Of a stretch of 27,692 nt of DNA, positions 8,664-16,569 are shown one piece after another (within the stretch, counting starts at the first letter, position 1; every line of letters begins with the position of its first letter). The stretch spans positions 1-27,692 of IMG/VR virus record IMGVR_UViG_3300010318_000035; one strand, 5' to 3'. The translations under genes were made by a program, and so were the position numbers. The notes under the pieces were generated by a model. The model was given only the letters and a program-made list of their open reading frames with translations, made no database searches and was not told the origin of the DNA. This DNA comes from a virus.

Positions 8664-9153
8664 TACAATTAAAGAAATACTATTTTTATTCATAAAAACA
8701 TTTCATTTGACTGATGTATTATCATTACTTAAAAAAGTATTCATATTGATTTATGCGTTTTTATCTCCAATAACCAAAGTAATATATACTATACTATTTC
8801 TCATATTTGTAGATTTAGTGACTGGTCTTTGGGCATCCAAAAAAGAAAAACAAGCAATTACTAGTTCTGCATTATCTAGAACTGTCGGAAAGGTATTAAT
8901 ATACTCAACAACTGTAATCTTAGCTTTTATTGTTAATAAATACTTATTAGAAGGCTTTGGATTTCCAGTGGAAAGGGTAGTTTCTGGATTTATAGCAATT
9001 ACTGAAATGACATCGATAATGGAAAATATGAATAGAATAAGTGATAGACCTCTTTTAAATGATTTAATATTAAGATTTTCAAACGAAAGAGAAAAAAGAT
9101 TGCCACCGAAGCCAAGACCTAATAGTAAAAAAGGTAGAAAAAATAAAAAATAA
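8659..9153 (+). CDS. Holin, phage_holin_4-like family
   Basis: 164 residues. The hydrophobic segment LFLIFVDLVTGLWASKK (about 43-62, with its conserved acidic D and TG-W), followed by SSALSRTVGKVLIYSTTVIL and SGFIAITEMTSIMENMNRI, fits the TcdE/phi29-type holin family (Pfam Phage_holin_4). About three membrane segments are visible and the C-terminal tail is strongly basic (KPRPNSKKGRKNKK), as expected for a cytoplasmic end. It would form the inner-membrane lesion for lysis timing; no endolysin lies in the window. Its position among fibre genes recalls T4, where holin gene t lies downstream of the long tail fibre genes, but this protein is not of T4 gpT type. Translation is probably restrained by the hairpin over its start codon. 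Confidence 0.75.
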   Translation: MNTIKEILFLFIKTFHLTDVLSLLKKVFILIYAFLSPITKVIYTILFLIFVDLVTGLWASKKEKQAITSSALSRTVGKVLIYSTTVILAFIVNKYLLEGFGFPVERVVSGFIAITEMTSIMENMNRISDRPLLNDLILRFSNEREKRLPPKPRPNSKKGRKNKK

Positions 9154-9184
9154 AAAATAAACTTGGTTTTGGGATCTATATACA

Positions 9185-11206
9185 ATGGCAACAACAATAC
9201 AAGTCAATAAAATTATTGATGTCGATAAATTAAAATATGAAATAGAATATTCTGGTGATTTTAAAGTAACTGGAATATTACCAAAAACCTCTTCTACAGA
9301 TGCTCAAATTTCAGTAGTAGATGCTTCTACTTTAGCAGATCTCGATGCTGGTCAAATAACTACAGTAACTGGAATAATTAATCTTCATATTAGTGAACAG
9401 AGAAAAAGAATTTTAGTAGAAGATTTACCAGATGATAGTGATGCCGCATCTAATAAACAATATATTGATCAAGAAATTGCTTCACTAGTAGATTCTGCTC
9501 CATCAACTCTAGATACATTAAATGAACTTGCAGCCGCATTGGGTGATGATCCTAACTTTGCAACAACCGTTGCAACACAAATAGGAGATTTAGATACAAG
9601 ATTAGATCAAGCAGAAGCAGATATACTTGCATTGGAAGGTGTAGATACTTCTATTAATACAAGACTAACAACTGCTGAAGGTGAAATAGATACACTTCAA
9701 ACTGATGTTACTGCTATAGATGGTAGACTAACAACTGCTGAAGGTGAAATAGATACACTTCAAACTGATGTTACTGCTATAGATGGTAGACTAACAACTG
9801 CTGAAGGTGAGATTGATACTCTGCAAAGTGATTTATCTAACATAGTTTTAAATGATATTACAGATGTATCTTTAGCATCTGAAGTAGATGGACAATTTTT
9901 AAAATATAATGGTGCTAATTGGGTTAATAGTGATTTACCAATAGCTAGTGCAACTCAATCTGGTATAGTAACAGCTACAAATCAAACTATTGCAGGACAA
10001 AAAACTTTTACTGGTACTGTAGTATGTAACAATCCAGGCAATACACTTTTTGTTGGGGGAATGGTTCATTACGGATCTCAAAATACAATTAGAGCTAACA
10101 CATTAAATATTGTATCATTTAATGGGAAAGATGGAAATGTATTAAGAATATTAAACGAGACTGGACATCCAAGTGGTACTGAACAAACTGCTGGAAGTAA
10201 AATTCATCTATTTTCAGGAGACACAAATCGTTCAATAATATTTACAAGTAATAATGAAGATAGAATAATTATTGCACACAATGGTGGAATTTCAATAAAT
10301 TCTGGTTCAGTGCCAGATGCTCAATTAAAAGTTACTTCAGATTCAGATTCGAGAAAGACACTTATTGTAAAAGGTGCTGTAAGTCAAACTGCAAATTTAA
10401 TTGAAGCTCAAGATAGTTCTGGAACTGCATTATTTTCTGTTGATGCTTCTGGTAATATTTCTTCACCAACAATAACCACATTACAAGCACAAACTGGTGT
10501 GCCTACAGGGTCAGTTATTTCTTTTGCTGGTTCTTCAGCTCCTACTGGTTGGTTAATATGTGATGGTAGTGCAGTATCAAGAACAATTTATTCAGATCTA
10601 TATTCAATAGTTGGTGACACTTATGGCTCTGGAGATGGTTCTACAACATTCAATACGCCAGATTTAAGAAGACGTACAGTAATTGGAAAAGGAACTTCAG
10701 ATGCTTTAGGTGATAATGAAGGATTAACAGAAGGCTCTCGACTTATAGCTCACGATCATTCAGTGCCAGCACATTATCATGGACTTGGAACTTTAGCTAT
10801 AACTGGCGACGGATCGCATGATACTAGCATATCACACGATCATGGAGCTTTTAATGCATCTGGCGATACTAGTGGTGGGGGTGCTCACACACACGGACTT
10901 AATATGGCAGAAACTGGAGGTGCTGGAACTGGTAGATATGTAATAAGAGATTTATCTCCATCATATTTAACAAATACTGCTGGTGGACATCAAGCTGTTC
11001 AAAGTGTTGGTGATCATACACATCCAGTAACACTTAGTATCAATGTGCCAAATTATTCGGCAAATTCAAGTAGTGATGGTTCCCATAGTCACGGTCTTGA
11101 TGGCTTAGTAGGTGATACAACTTCGGGTGTTAGTGGCGATGATTCTATGACTTCTGGTGATTATACACAACCACATTTAATTCTAAATTATATTATAAAA
11201 ATATAG
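9185..11206 (+). CDS. Short tail fibre-like protein with tail collar domain
   Basis: 673 residues. Residues about 90-115 carry STLDTLNELAAALGDDPNFA, followed by coiled-coil repeats of the type GRLTTAEGEIDTLQTDVTAID (about 145-215). A DITDVSLASEVDGQFLKYNG module and a SGIVTATNQTIAGQKTFTG module come next, then one SQTANLIEAQDSSGTALFSV module. Residues about 439-504 (GSVISFAGSSAPTGWLICDG ... TFNTPDLRRRTVIGKG) are the phage tail collar domain found in T4 gp12. Six HxH motifs follow (HDH, HYH, HDH, HTH, HTH, HSH) between residues about 523 and 637, and the end QPHLILNYIIKI is collar-like. In T4 fibres HxH motifs coordinate metal inside the trimer. The gene lies directly upstream of gene 13, near where T4 has 12 and wac. 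Ribosome binding site is weak (TGGGAT). Confidence 0.75.
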   Translation: MATTIQVNKIIDVDKLKYEIEYSGDFKVTGILPKTSSTDAQISVVDASTLADLDAGQITTVTGIINLHISEQRKRILVEDLPDDSDAASNKQYIDQEIASLVDSAPSTLDTLNELAAALGDDPNFATTVATQIGDLDTRLDQAEADILALEGVDTSINTRLTTAEGEIDTLQTDVTAIDGRLTTAEGEIDTLQTDVTAIDGRLTTAEGEIDTLQSDLSNIVLNDITDVSLASEVDGQFLKYNGANWVNSDLPIASATQSGIVTATNQTIAGQKTFTGTVVCNNPGNTLFVGGMVHYGSQNTIRANTLNIVSFNGKDGNVLRILNETGHPSGTEQTAGSKIHLFSGDTNRSIIFTSNNEDRIIIAHNGGISINSGSVPDAQLKVTSDSDSRKTLIVKGAVSQTANLIEAQDSSGTALFSVDASGNISSPTITTLQAQTGVPTGSVISFAGSSAPTGWLICDGSAVSRTIYSDLYSIVGDTYGSGDGSTTFNTPDLRRRTVIGKGTSDALGDNEGLTEGSRLIAHDHSVPAHYHGLGTLAITGDGSHDTSISHDHGAFNASGDTSGGGAHTHGLNMAETGGAGTGRYVIRDLSPSYLTNTAGGHQAVQSVGDHTHPVTLSINVPNYSANSSSDGSHSHGLDGLVGDTTSGVSGDDSMTSGDYTQPHLILNYIIKI

Positions 11207-11216
11207 GTAGCATATC

Positions 11217-12440
11217 ATGTCACAAACATATGTAATTAGAGAACAAGCTGTTAGAGTTAATGATACTACATATACTATAACAAATAGTCCAAGTCCAAAT
11301 ACTGAACAAGTATTTAGAAATGGTATTTTACAAAATGTTGGTGCAACAAACGACTACACCATTTTAGATAAAACAATTACATTTAATGCATCAATAGATT
11401 CCGATGAAGTTATTTTAGTTACTCATTTAATAGATGTAGCTACTCCAGCATCTCCACCATCATCAAGTATAGTCGGACTTAGTTCAAGAAAAGAATTAAT
11501 ACATTGGTGTTTAAGAAAATTAGGCGCACCAGTAATTGATATAAATGTGGATGATGATCAAATAGAAGATAGAATTGATGAAGCATTAATGTATTTTAGA
11601 GATTATCATTTTGATGGTGTTGAACGATGTTATTTACATTATCAAATAACTGCATCTACAATGACACTTCAAACTGCATATTCAGAAGATATAACTAGAG
11701 GTTCCATAATCACAGGACAAACAAGTGGTGCTACTGCTGTTGCGTATGATAAATCTCTAGATGGAAAAACAATTCGTTTTAGATCACAAAATGGAAAAGA
11801 ATTTACCAAAGGTGAAACAATTTCAATCGAAAACAACACAGAAACTGGTCAAATATTAAATTCAGATTCTGCAATAGTTATTGGAGACATCGATAACAAG
11901 TATATTAATGTTGGTCAAAAAGTTATTAGTATTACAAATATTATACCACAAGAATCTTCAACTATTGGTGGGAATCTTGGTGGTATGTTCGACTTTCAAT
12001 ATCAATTTGCTTTGAACAATATGTTTAATCTAGCATCTACCGATCTAGTTACATATGATATATATCAAAGATATATTAGTATGTGGGAATTCATGTTTAG
12101 GGGACAAAAAGGAGTCAGATTCAATAGAAAAACAGATAGAGTATACATAGATCTTCAAGATTGGATTGTTGATCAATGGATAATATTAGAAGCATGGGTA
12201 GCTTTAGATCCAGCACAATATACAGAAGTATACTCAGATGAATTTGTAAAACAATATGCATGTAGTTTAATTAAGCAACAATGGGGAACAAACCTAAAGA
12301 AATTTAGTGGAATACAGTTGCCTGGAGGTACTACCCTAAATGGAAAAGAAATATATGATGAAGCAACTGAAGAATTGGAAAAATTACAAGAACGATTAAA
12401 AATGGAATTTCAGTTGCCGCCAGACTTTATTGTTGGCTAA
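11217..12440 (+). CDS. gp13: Neck protein gp13 with added N-terminal domain
   Basis: 407 residues against 309 in T4. The gp13 core begins near residue 83 (SRKELIHWCLRKLGAPVIDI, DDDQIEDRIDEALMYFRDYH) and ends with QLPPDFIVG; this pattern matches T4/cyanophage gp13, which caps the head-tail connector together with gp14. Residues about 5-72 form an extra domain (EQVFRNGILQNVG ... NDYTILDKTITF) that also occurs twice in the fibre gene at 1-2270. A Pro/Ser-rich linker (PASPPSSS) joins it to the core. A second insert at about 158-235 (TRGSIITGQTSGATAVAYDK, GKEFTKGETI) interrupts the core. The ATG follows TAGGT 10 nt after the previous gene. Confidence 0.85.
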   Translation: MSQTYVIREQAVRVNDTTYTITNSPSPNTEQVFRNGILQNVGATNDYTILDKTITFNASIDSDEVILVTHLIDVATPASPPSSSIVGLSSRKELIHWCLRKLGAPVIDINVDDDQIEDRIDEALMYFRDYHFDGVERCYLHYQITASTMTLQTAYSEDITRGSIITGQTSGATAVAYDKSLDGKTIRFRSQNGKEFTKGETISIENNTETGQILNSDSAIVIGDIDNKYINVGQKVISITNIIPQESSTIGGNLGGMFDFQYQFALNNMFNLASTDLVTYDIYQRYISMWEFMFRGQKGVRFNRKTDRVYIDLQDWIVDQWIILEAWVALDPAQYTEVYSDEFVKQYACSLIKQQWGTNLKKFSGIQLPGGTTLNGKEIYDEATEELEKLQERLKMEFQLPPDFIVG

Positions 12441-12448
12441 CATAAATA
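12441..12448 (+). promoter_or_regulatory. Late promoter motif CATAAATA
   Basis: Matches the cyanophage-type late motif NATAAATA; it starts right after the gp13 stop codon and 38 bp before the gp14 start. No clear inverted repeat surrounds it. Confidence 0.5.
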
Positions 12449-12466
12449 CACTAACGGCAGTATTAT

Positions 12467-12470
12467 AGGA
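12467..12470 (+). promoter_or_regulatory. Ribosome-binding site AGGA deciding a GTG start
   Basis: AGGA lies 8 nt before the GTG at 12479. The nearby ATG at 12472 runs into a stop after four codons, so the GTG is the supported gp14 start. Confidence 0.65.
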
Positions 12471-12478
12471 AATGAATT

Positions 12479-13327
12479 GTGGCTAGTAACAAATATTTTA
12501 ACTTATATCATCAAAAACAAGAGCAAAAACTTGTTAATGATTTAGTAGAAGAAGCTATCAAAATTCATGCGATAGATGCTGTTTATATTCCTAGACAAAT
12601 AGAAAAAATAGATTCAACTTTTAGAGAAGATCCATTATCATATTTTAATGATTATCATCATATTGAAGTTTATATCAAAAACTCAGATGGTTTTGAAGGT
12701 GACGGTGACATATTCAGAAAGTTTGGTGTAGAAATTAAAAATCAAATAACTTTTACAATTTCTAGAAATAGTTTTGTTAAAACTTTTGGTAAAGAGTTAG
12801 AAAGACCAAGAGAAGGTGATTTAATTTATCTACCAATGAGTACAGCAGATGATCTATATGAAATACGATTTGTTAAAGAAGACTCTGTTTTTTATAACTT
12901 AGGCGAATTCTATACTTACGACATACAATGTGAAGTATTTACAGCTCAAGATGAAAGTATTTCTACTGGCATCGAAGAAGTTGATGACATTGGAAATGAT
13001 ATGTCAGAACTCTTTTTACTTTCTATAGAAAATTCTACTGGAGAATTTACAGATAACGAAATAATTTATCAAGGCGATTCTGCAATAGGTGCTACAGCAA
13101 GAGCTAACTTTGTAGAATATGTTTCAGATACTGAAATAAAAGTTAAAAATTTATTTCAATCATTTTTGCCAGAAAACGGTGTGGTAAAAGGGAATACCTC
13201 TGGTGTAGAAGCAATACTAACACAAGCAATCGACACTTCTGATATTCAAGACGACTTTTCTGCACAGAATAAAAGTTTTGTTGTCATAGATTTTAGTGAA
13301 AGTAATCCATTTTCTGAGGATGAATAA
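12479..13327 (+). CDS. gp14: Neck protein gp14
   Basis: 282 residues against 256 in T4, starting at GTG. The N-terminus (KYFNLYHQKQEQKLVNDLVE, AIDAVYIPRQ, DPLSYFNDYHHIEVYIKN) is characteristic of T4-type gp14, which closes the connector with gp13 after DNA packaging. Residues about 185-265 are a beta-type module (NEIIYQGDSAIGATARA, VVKGNTSGVEAILTQA) resembling the insert in gp13. The gene ends with an acidic tail (SNPFSEDE) and shares one base with the next gene (TAATG). Confidence 0.9.
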   Translation: MASNKYFNLYHQKQEQKLVNDLVEEAIKIHAIDAVYIPRQIEKIDSTFREDPLSYFNDYHHIEVYIKNSDGFEGDGDIFRKFGVEIKNQITFTISRNSFVKTFGKELERPREGDLIYLPMSTADDLYEIRFVKEDSVFYNLGEFYTYDIQCEVFTAQDESISTGIEEVDDIGNDMSELFLLSIENSTGEFTDNEIIYQGDSAIGATARANFVEYVSDTEIKVKNLFQSFLPENGVVKGNTSGVEAILTQAIDTSDIQDDFSAQNKSFVVIDFSESNPFSEDE

Positions 13328-14220
13328 TGTTTGGTGATCCATTTTATCATAACACACTAAGAAAGATTGTAGCAAGTTTTGGTTCTATCTTTGCAAACAT
13401 TTTTGTTGTTAAAAGAGCAGAAAATGGTAATGAAATAGAGAGACTTAAAGTGCCGTTAGCTTATGGGCCTGCTGAAAGATACTTAGCTAGATTAAGTAGT
13501 GGTGCTGATATAAAAAGAGGCTACTCTATTAAACTACCCAGAATGAGTTTTCAAATTACCTCTATAGCATATGATTCTGAAAGAAAATTAAATACAATAA
13601 GAAAAAATGTAAAAGAAATAAGAGATGTAAACAACAAGGTATCTAGACAATATCAAGGTGTTCCATACACTATCGGAATGGAAGTTTCAATTCTTTCAAA
13701 ATATATTGATGATGCAAATCAAATCTTAGAACAAATATTACCGTGGTTTACTCCAGCATTTACTATAACTCTGAATAGTATCTCTGAAATGAGCTATAAA
13801 GATGATGTTCCTATTATTCTTACTGGCGTATCTTTATCTGATAATTATGAAGATGATTGGGTATCAAGAAGAGAAATTGTTTTTACTTTAAATTTTGATA
13901 TAAAAACAATTTTCTATGGGCCAATCGTAGACAAAAATATCATTACAAAAGCTATTACCGATGTTTATAACTCTACCACCATTCAATCAACAAATGATAC
14001 AGATCTACAAGCTGTAGCAAGAGTTGGTAGAGCTACAGTGACGCCAAATCCACCAAATGCTTCTATTAATGATGATTATGGCTACACAGAAACTTATGAA
14101 GGTTTTTTTGATGGAAAGTTTAGAAATCCTGCAACAGGTCAAGATGTTATAGTCTATAATACAATTACACCAGAAGTTATTGAATCTGAAGAATATATTC
14201 CTGCACCAAAATTGAAATAA
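13327..14220 (+). CDS. gp15: Tail terminator / sheath stabiliser gp15
   Basis: 297 residues against 272 in T4. The start (MFGDPFYHNTLRKIVASFGS ... IFANIFVVKR, VPLAYGPAERYLAR) and the middle (YTIGMEVSILSKYIDDANQI, LEQILPWFTPAFT) match the gp15 family. gp15 forms the hexameric ring that ends the tail tube and sheath and docks the tail to the head. The start codon overlaps the gp14 stop, so the two are probably translationally coupled. Confidence 0.9.
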   Translation: MFGDPFYHNTLRKIVASFGSIFANIFVVKRAENGNEIERLKVPLAYGPAERYLARLSSGADIKRGYSIKLPRMSFQITSIAYDSERKLNTIRKNVKEIRDVNNKVSRQYQGVPYTIGMEVSILSKYIDDANQILEQILPWFTPAFTITLNSISEMSYKDDVPIILTGVSLSDNYEDDWVSRREIVFTLNFDIKTIFYGPIVDKNIITKAITDVYNSTTIQSTNDTDLQAVARVGRATVTPNPPNASINDDYGYTETYEGFFDGKFRNPATGQDVIVYNTITPEVIESEEYIPAPKLK

Positions 14221-14223
14221 ATA
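14216..14223 (+). promoter_or_regulatory. Possible late motif AATAAATA
   Basis: Fits NATAAATA and overlaps the gp15 stop codon, but only 7 nt separate it from the gp16 ATG. A transcript started here would be nearly leaderless, so this may be chance in AT-rich DNA. Confidence 0.2.
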
Positions 14224-14230
14224 AAACATT

Positions 14231-14785
14231 ATGAGTGATGATATTATAAAAAAATACGAATCAAAAGAAAATCAATTTATAGCAACTGAAGAAGATTTAG
14301 AATCTATTAAGTCTGTTGCCGTAGATGAGTCTAAAGAAAAAACTATTAAGCCAGAAATAGCAGATCCTGAAATAAAAAGAGGTGAATTCAAATCTACCGA
14401 AGTTTCAATAAATCGTATAGATGAGTTTGAAGAAAAACAATTAGCATTACCTCCAGAAACAGCAGATGATTTAAAAACTGATTATCAATATGTTAGAACT
14501 AACATCTATACAATCACAGAAAGATCTATAGAAGCATTAAATAACTTAGTTCAGATTGCAGATCAAAGTCAACATCCAAGAGCATATGAAGTGGTTGCTA
14601 CCCTTGTGAATAGTATAGCATCTGCTCAAAGAGATCTAATTAATGCTCATAAGGAAAAAGCAAAGATAGAAGGTAATGCTAAGAAAAATTCTCCTGATGT
14701 TGTAAATAATAATCTATTTGTGGGCAATACTGCACAATTAGATGAAATTATAGCTAATATGAGAAAGAAAGAGGAAGATGAGTAA
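14231..14785 (+). CDS. gp16: Small terminase subunit gp16
   Basis: 184 residues against 164 in T4. The C-terminal half (LKTDYQYVRTNIYTITERSI, EALNNLVQIADQSQHPRAYE, VVATLVNSIA, RDLINAHKEK) matches the conserved coiled-coil core of T4-type small terminases, which form rings that regulate gp17 and recognise DNA for packaging. The N-terminal 70 residues are charged and variable. It overlaps gene 17 by 8 nt; no good ribosome-binding site is visible, so coupling to upstream translation is likely. Confidence 0.85.
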   Translation: MSDDIIKKYESKENQFIATEEDLESIKSVAVDESKEKTIKPEIADPEIKRGEFKSTEVSINRIDEFEEKQLALPPETADDLKTDYQYVRTNIYTITERSIEALNNLVQIADQSQHPRAYEVVATLVNSIASAQRDLINAHKEKAKIEGNAKKNSPDVVNNNLFVGNTAQLDEIIANMRKKEEDE

Positions 14786-16475
14786 TAATGATGCTTTTCA
14801 ACAAATTGTGCCAAATGGTATAAGAAACTATAAGGGAAATCCTAATCTAAAAGCCGCAAATGTAGATTTTATCTTCACTAAAGAACAGATTGAAGAAAGA
14901 ATCAGGTGCATGAAAGATCCTATATATTTTATTCAAAAATATATGAAAATTGTGCATGTAGATAGAGGTTTAGTGCCGTTTGATCTGTATGATTTCCAAA
15001 AAGAATTATTAACTTCTTATATAGAAAATAGGTTTACCATAGCAAAATTGCCTAGACAGGTTGGAAAATCTACAGTAACTATTGCATATATTCTTTGGAC
15101 GGTTCTTTTTGGGCCAATGCAAAACATAGCAATCTTAGCAAATAAAGCTAGTACATCTAGAGACATCTTAGCGAAACTTCAGTTAGCGTATGAGTTTATT
15201 CCTTTGTGGATGCAACAAGGTATAGTATCTTGGAATAAAGGATCCATAGAATTAGAAAATGGTTCTAAGGTGATAGCGGCTGCAACTGCATCTAGTGCGG
15301 CTCGTGGTAGTACATACAATGTTATATTCTTAGATGAGTTTGCGTTCGTACCAAAAAATATTGCAGAAGAATTTATTACTTCAGTATACCCTACTGTTTC
15401 TTCTGGTAAAACTACAAAGGTTATTATGGTATCTACCCCAAATGGAATGAATTTATTTTACAAGTATTGGACAGATGCAGTTAATGGTAGAAATTTATAT
15501 AAACCAATAGAAGCTCACTGGTCTGTTGTGCCAGGACGTGATGATGCTTGGGCTGCTGATCAAGTTAAACAATTAGGTCAAGAAAAATTTGATCAAGAAT
15601 TTGGTTGTGATTTTCTTGGCTCATCAAATACATTAATATCAGCCTCGAAGTTATCTACTTTGACTTGGAAAAAATCAATTAAAAGAATAGATGGTTTAGA
15701 TGTGTATGAAACACCAATTAAAAATCATCTATATGTAATATCAGTAGATACTGCTGAAGGTCAAGGATTAGATCACTCAGCATTTACTGTTATAGACTGT
15801 ACGCAATCGCCATATAAAGTTGTTGCAAAATACTATAATAATACAATATCACCTTTAGTATATCCAACAATAATTCATAATATAGGTAGAATGTATAATG
15901 ATGCTTATGCATTGGTTGAGACAAATTCGATAGGTACTCAAATTGTAAATATATTACATTCAGAACTTGAATATGAAAATATATTTTCTACTACAAATAT
16001 GGGAAGAGGTGGTCAAAAATTATCTTCAGGATTTAAGAAAAATGCCAAACTTGGTGTAAAAATGACGCATCAAATAAAAAGTATTGGATGTGCAAACTTA
16101 AAAAGTATGATCGAGAATGATAAATTAATAATTGAAGATTTTGACATTATTTCAGAATTAACATCATTTGTATCTAAACATTCTACATTTTCTGCTGAAG
16201 CTGGTACTCATGATGATTTGGTAATGTCTCTAGTCTTATTTTCTTGGCTATCGGCACAATTACCATTTAAACAATTAACAGATACTGATATTAGAAAAAA
16301 AATAATAGAAGACAACAATTCTAATGTTGAAGAAGAAATACTACCTTTTGGATTTATAAATAATGGTTCAATAGATAATGAATCATTTATAGATTCTGAT
16401 GGAGATGTATGGGAACCAGTAGATAAAGGATTTTTTCCTTTAAGTACAGGTAGTTATTCTTGGGATGATGAATAA
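14778..16475 (+). CDS. gp17: Large terminase subunit gp17 (ATPase-nuclease)
   Basis: 565 residues against 610 in T4. The ATPase domain has a Walker A motif LPRQVGKST (91-99), a Walker B NVIFLDEF (D186, E187) and the coupling motif STPNG (219-223). The RNase H-like nuclease domain has SVDTAEG (D324), LVETNS (E381) and GTHDDLVMS (D479/D480) as likely metal ligands. It is the motor that packages DNA into the prohead through the portal and cuts headful lengths. No intein or intron interrupts it. Its start lies inside the gp16 gene (8-nt overlap), typical for the pair. Confidence 0.95.
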   Translation: MSNNDAFQQIVPNGIRNYKGNPNLKAANVDFIFTKEQIEERIRCMKDPIYFIQKYMKIVHVDRGLVPFDLYDFQKELLTSYIENRFTIAKLPRQVGKSTVTIAYILWTVLFGPMQNIAILANKASTSRDILAKLQLAYEFIPLWMQQGIVSWNKGSIELENGSKVIAAATASSAARGSTYNVIFLDEFAFVPKNIAEEFITSVYPTVSSGKTTKVIMVSTPNGMNLFYKYWTDAVNGRNLYKPIEAHWSVVPGRDDAWAADQVKQLGQEKFDQEFGCDFLGSSNTLISASKLSTLTWKKSIKRIDGLDVYETPIKNHLYVISVDTAEGQGLDHSAFTVIDCTQSPYKVVAKYYNNTISPLVYPTIIHNIGRMYNDAYALVETNSIGTQIVNILHSELEYENIFSTTNMGRGGQKLSSGFKKNAKLGVKMTHQIKSIGCANLKSMIENDKLIIEDFDIISELTSFVSKHSTFSAEAGTHDDLVMSLVLFSWLSAQLPFKQLTDTDIRKKIIEDNNSNVEEEILPFGFINNGSIDNESFIDSDGDVWEPVDKGFFPLSTGSYSWDDE

Positions 16476-16504
16476 TAATTTATAAGCATAATATCATTTG
16501 AAAT

Positions 16505-16534
16505 ATGATTTTTTATAAATATATCTAAAATCAT
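16505..16534 (+). promoter_or_regulatory. Late promoter TATAAATA (16514-16521) inside a hairpin
   Basis: The exact T4 late consensus lies in the loop formed by ATGATTTT (16505-16512) and AAAATCAT (16527-16534). An alternative pairing joins AAATATGA (16501-16508) to TCATATTT (16541-16548). Expected late transcription start is about 16527, so late RNA would lack the 5' arm. The gp18 ribosome-binding site AAGGAG lies further downstream and stays free. Confidence 0.7.
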
Positions 16535-16569
16535 GATTTTTCATATTTTAAGCACAAGGAGATAAAAAA

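Noticed and set aside
8935-8942. AATAAATA inside the holin gene
   Set aside because: It is in coding sequence with no gene start suitably placed; expected by chance in AT-rich DNA.
8751-9197. 148-codon open frame on the minus strand
   Set aside because: It is antisense to the holin gene, whose family match is clear; it has no recognisable motif.
16355-16362. TATAAATA inside gp17
   Set aside because: It lies within coding sequence (FINNG), over 200 bp from the next start, and a better promoter lies at 16514.
14778-16475. Intein or intron in gp17
   Set aside because: ATPase and nuclease motifs are continuous at normal spacing and the length is slightly below T4.
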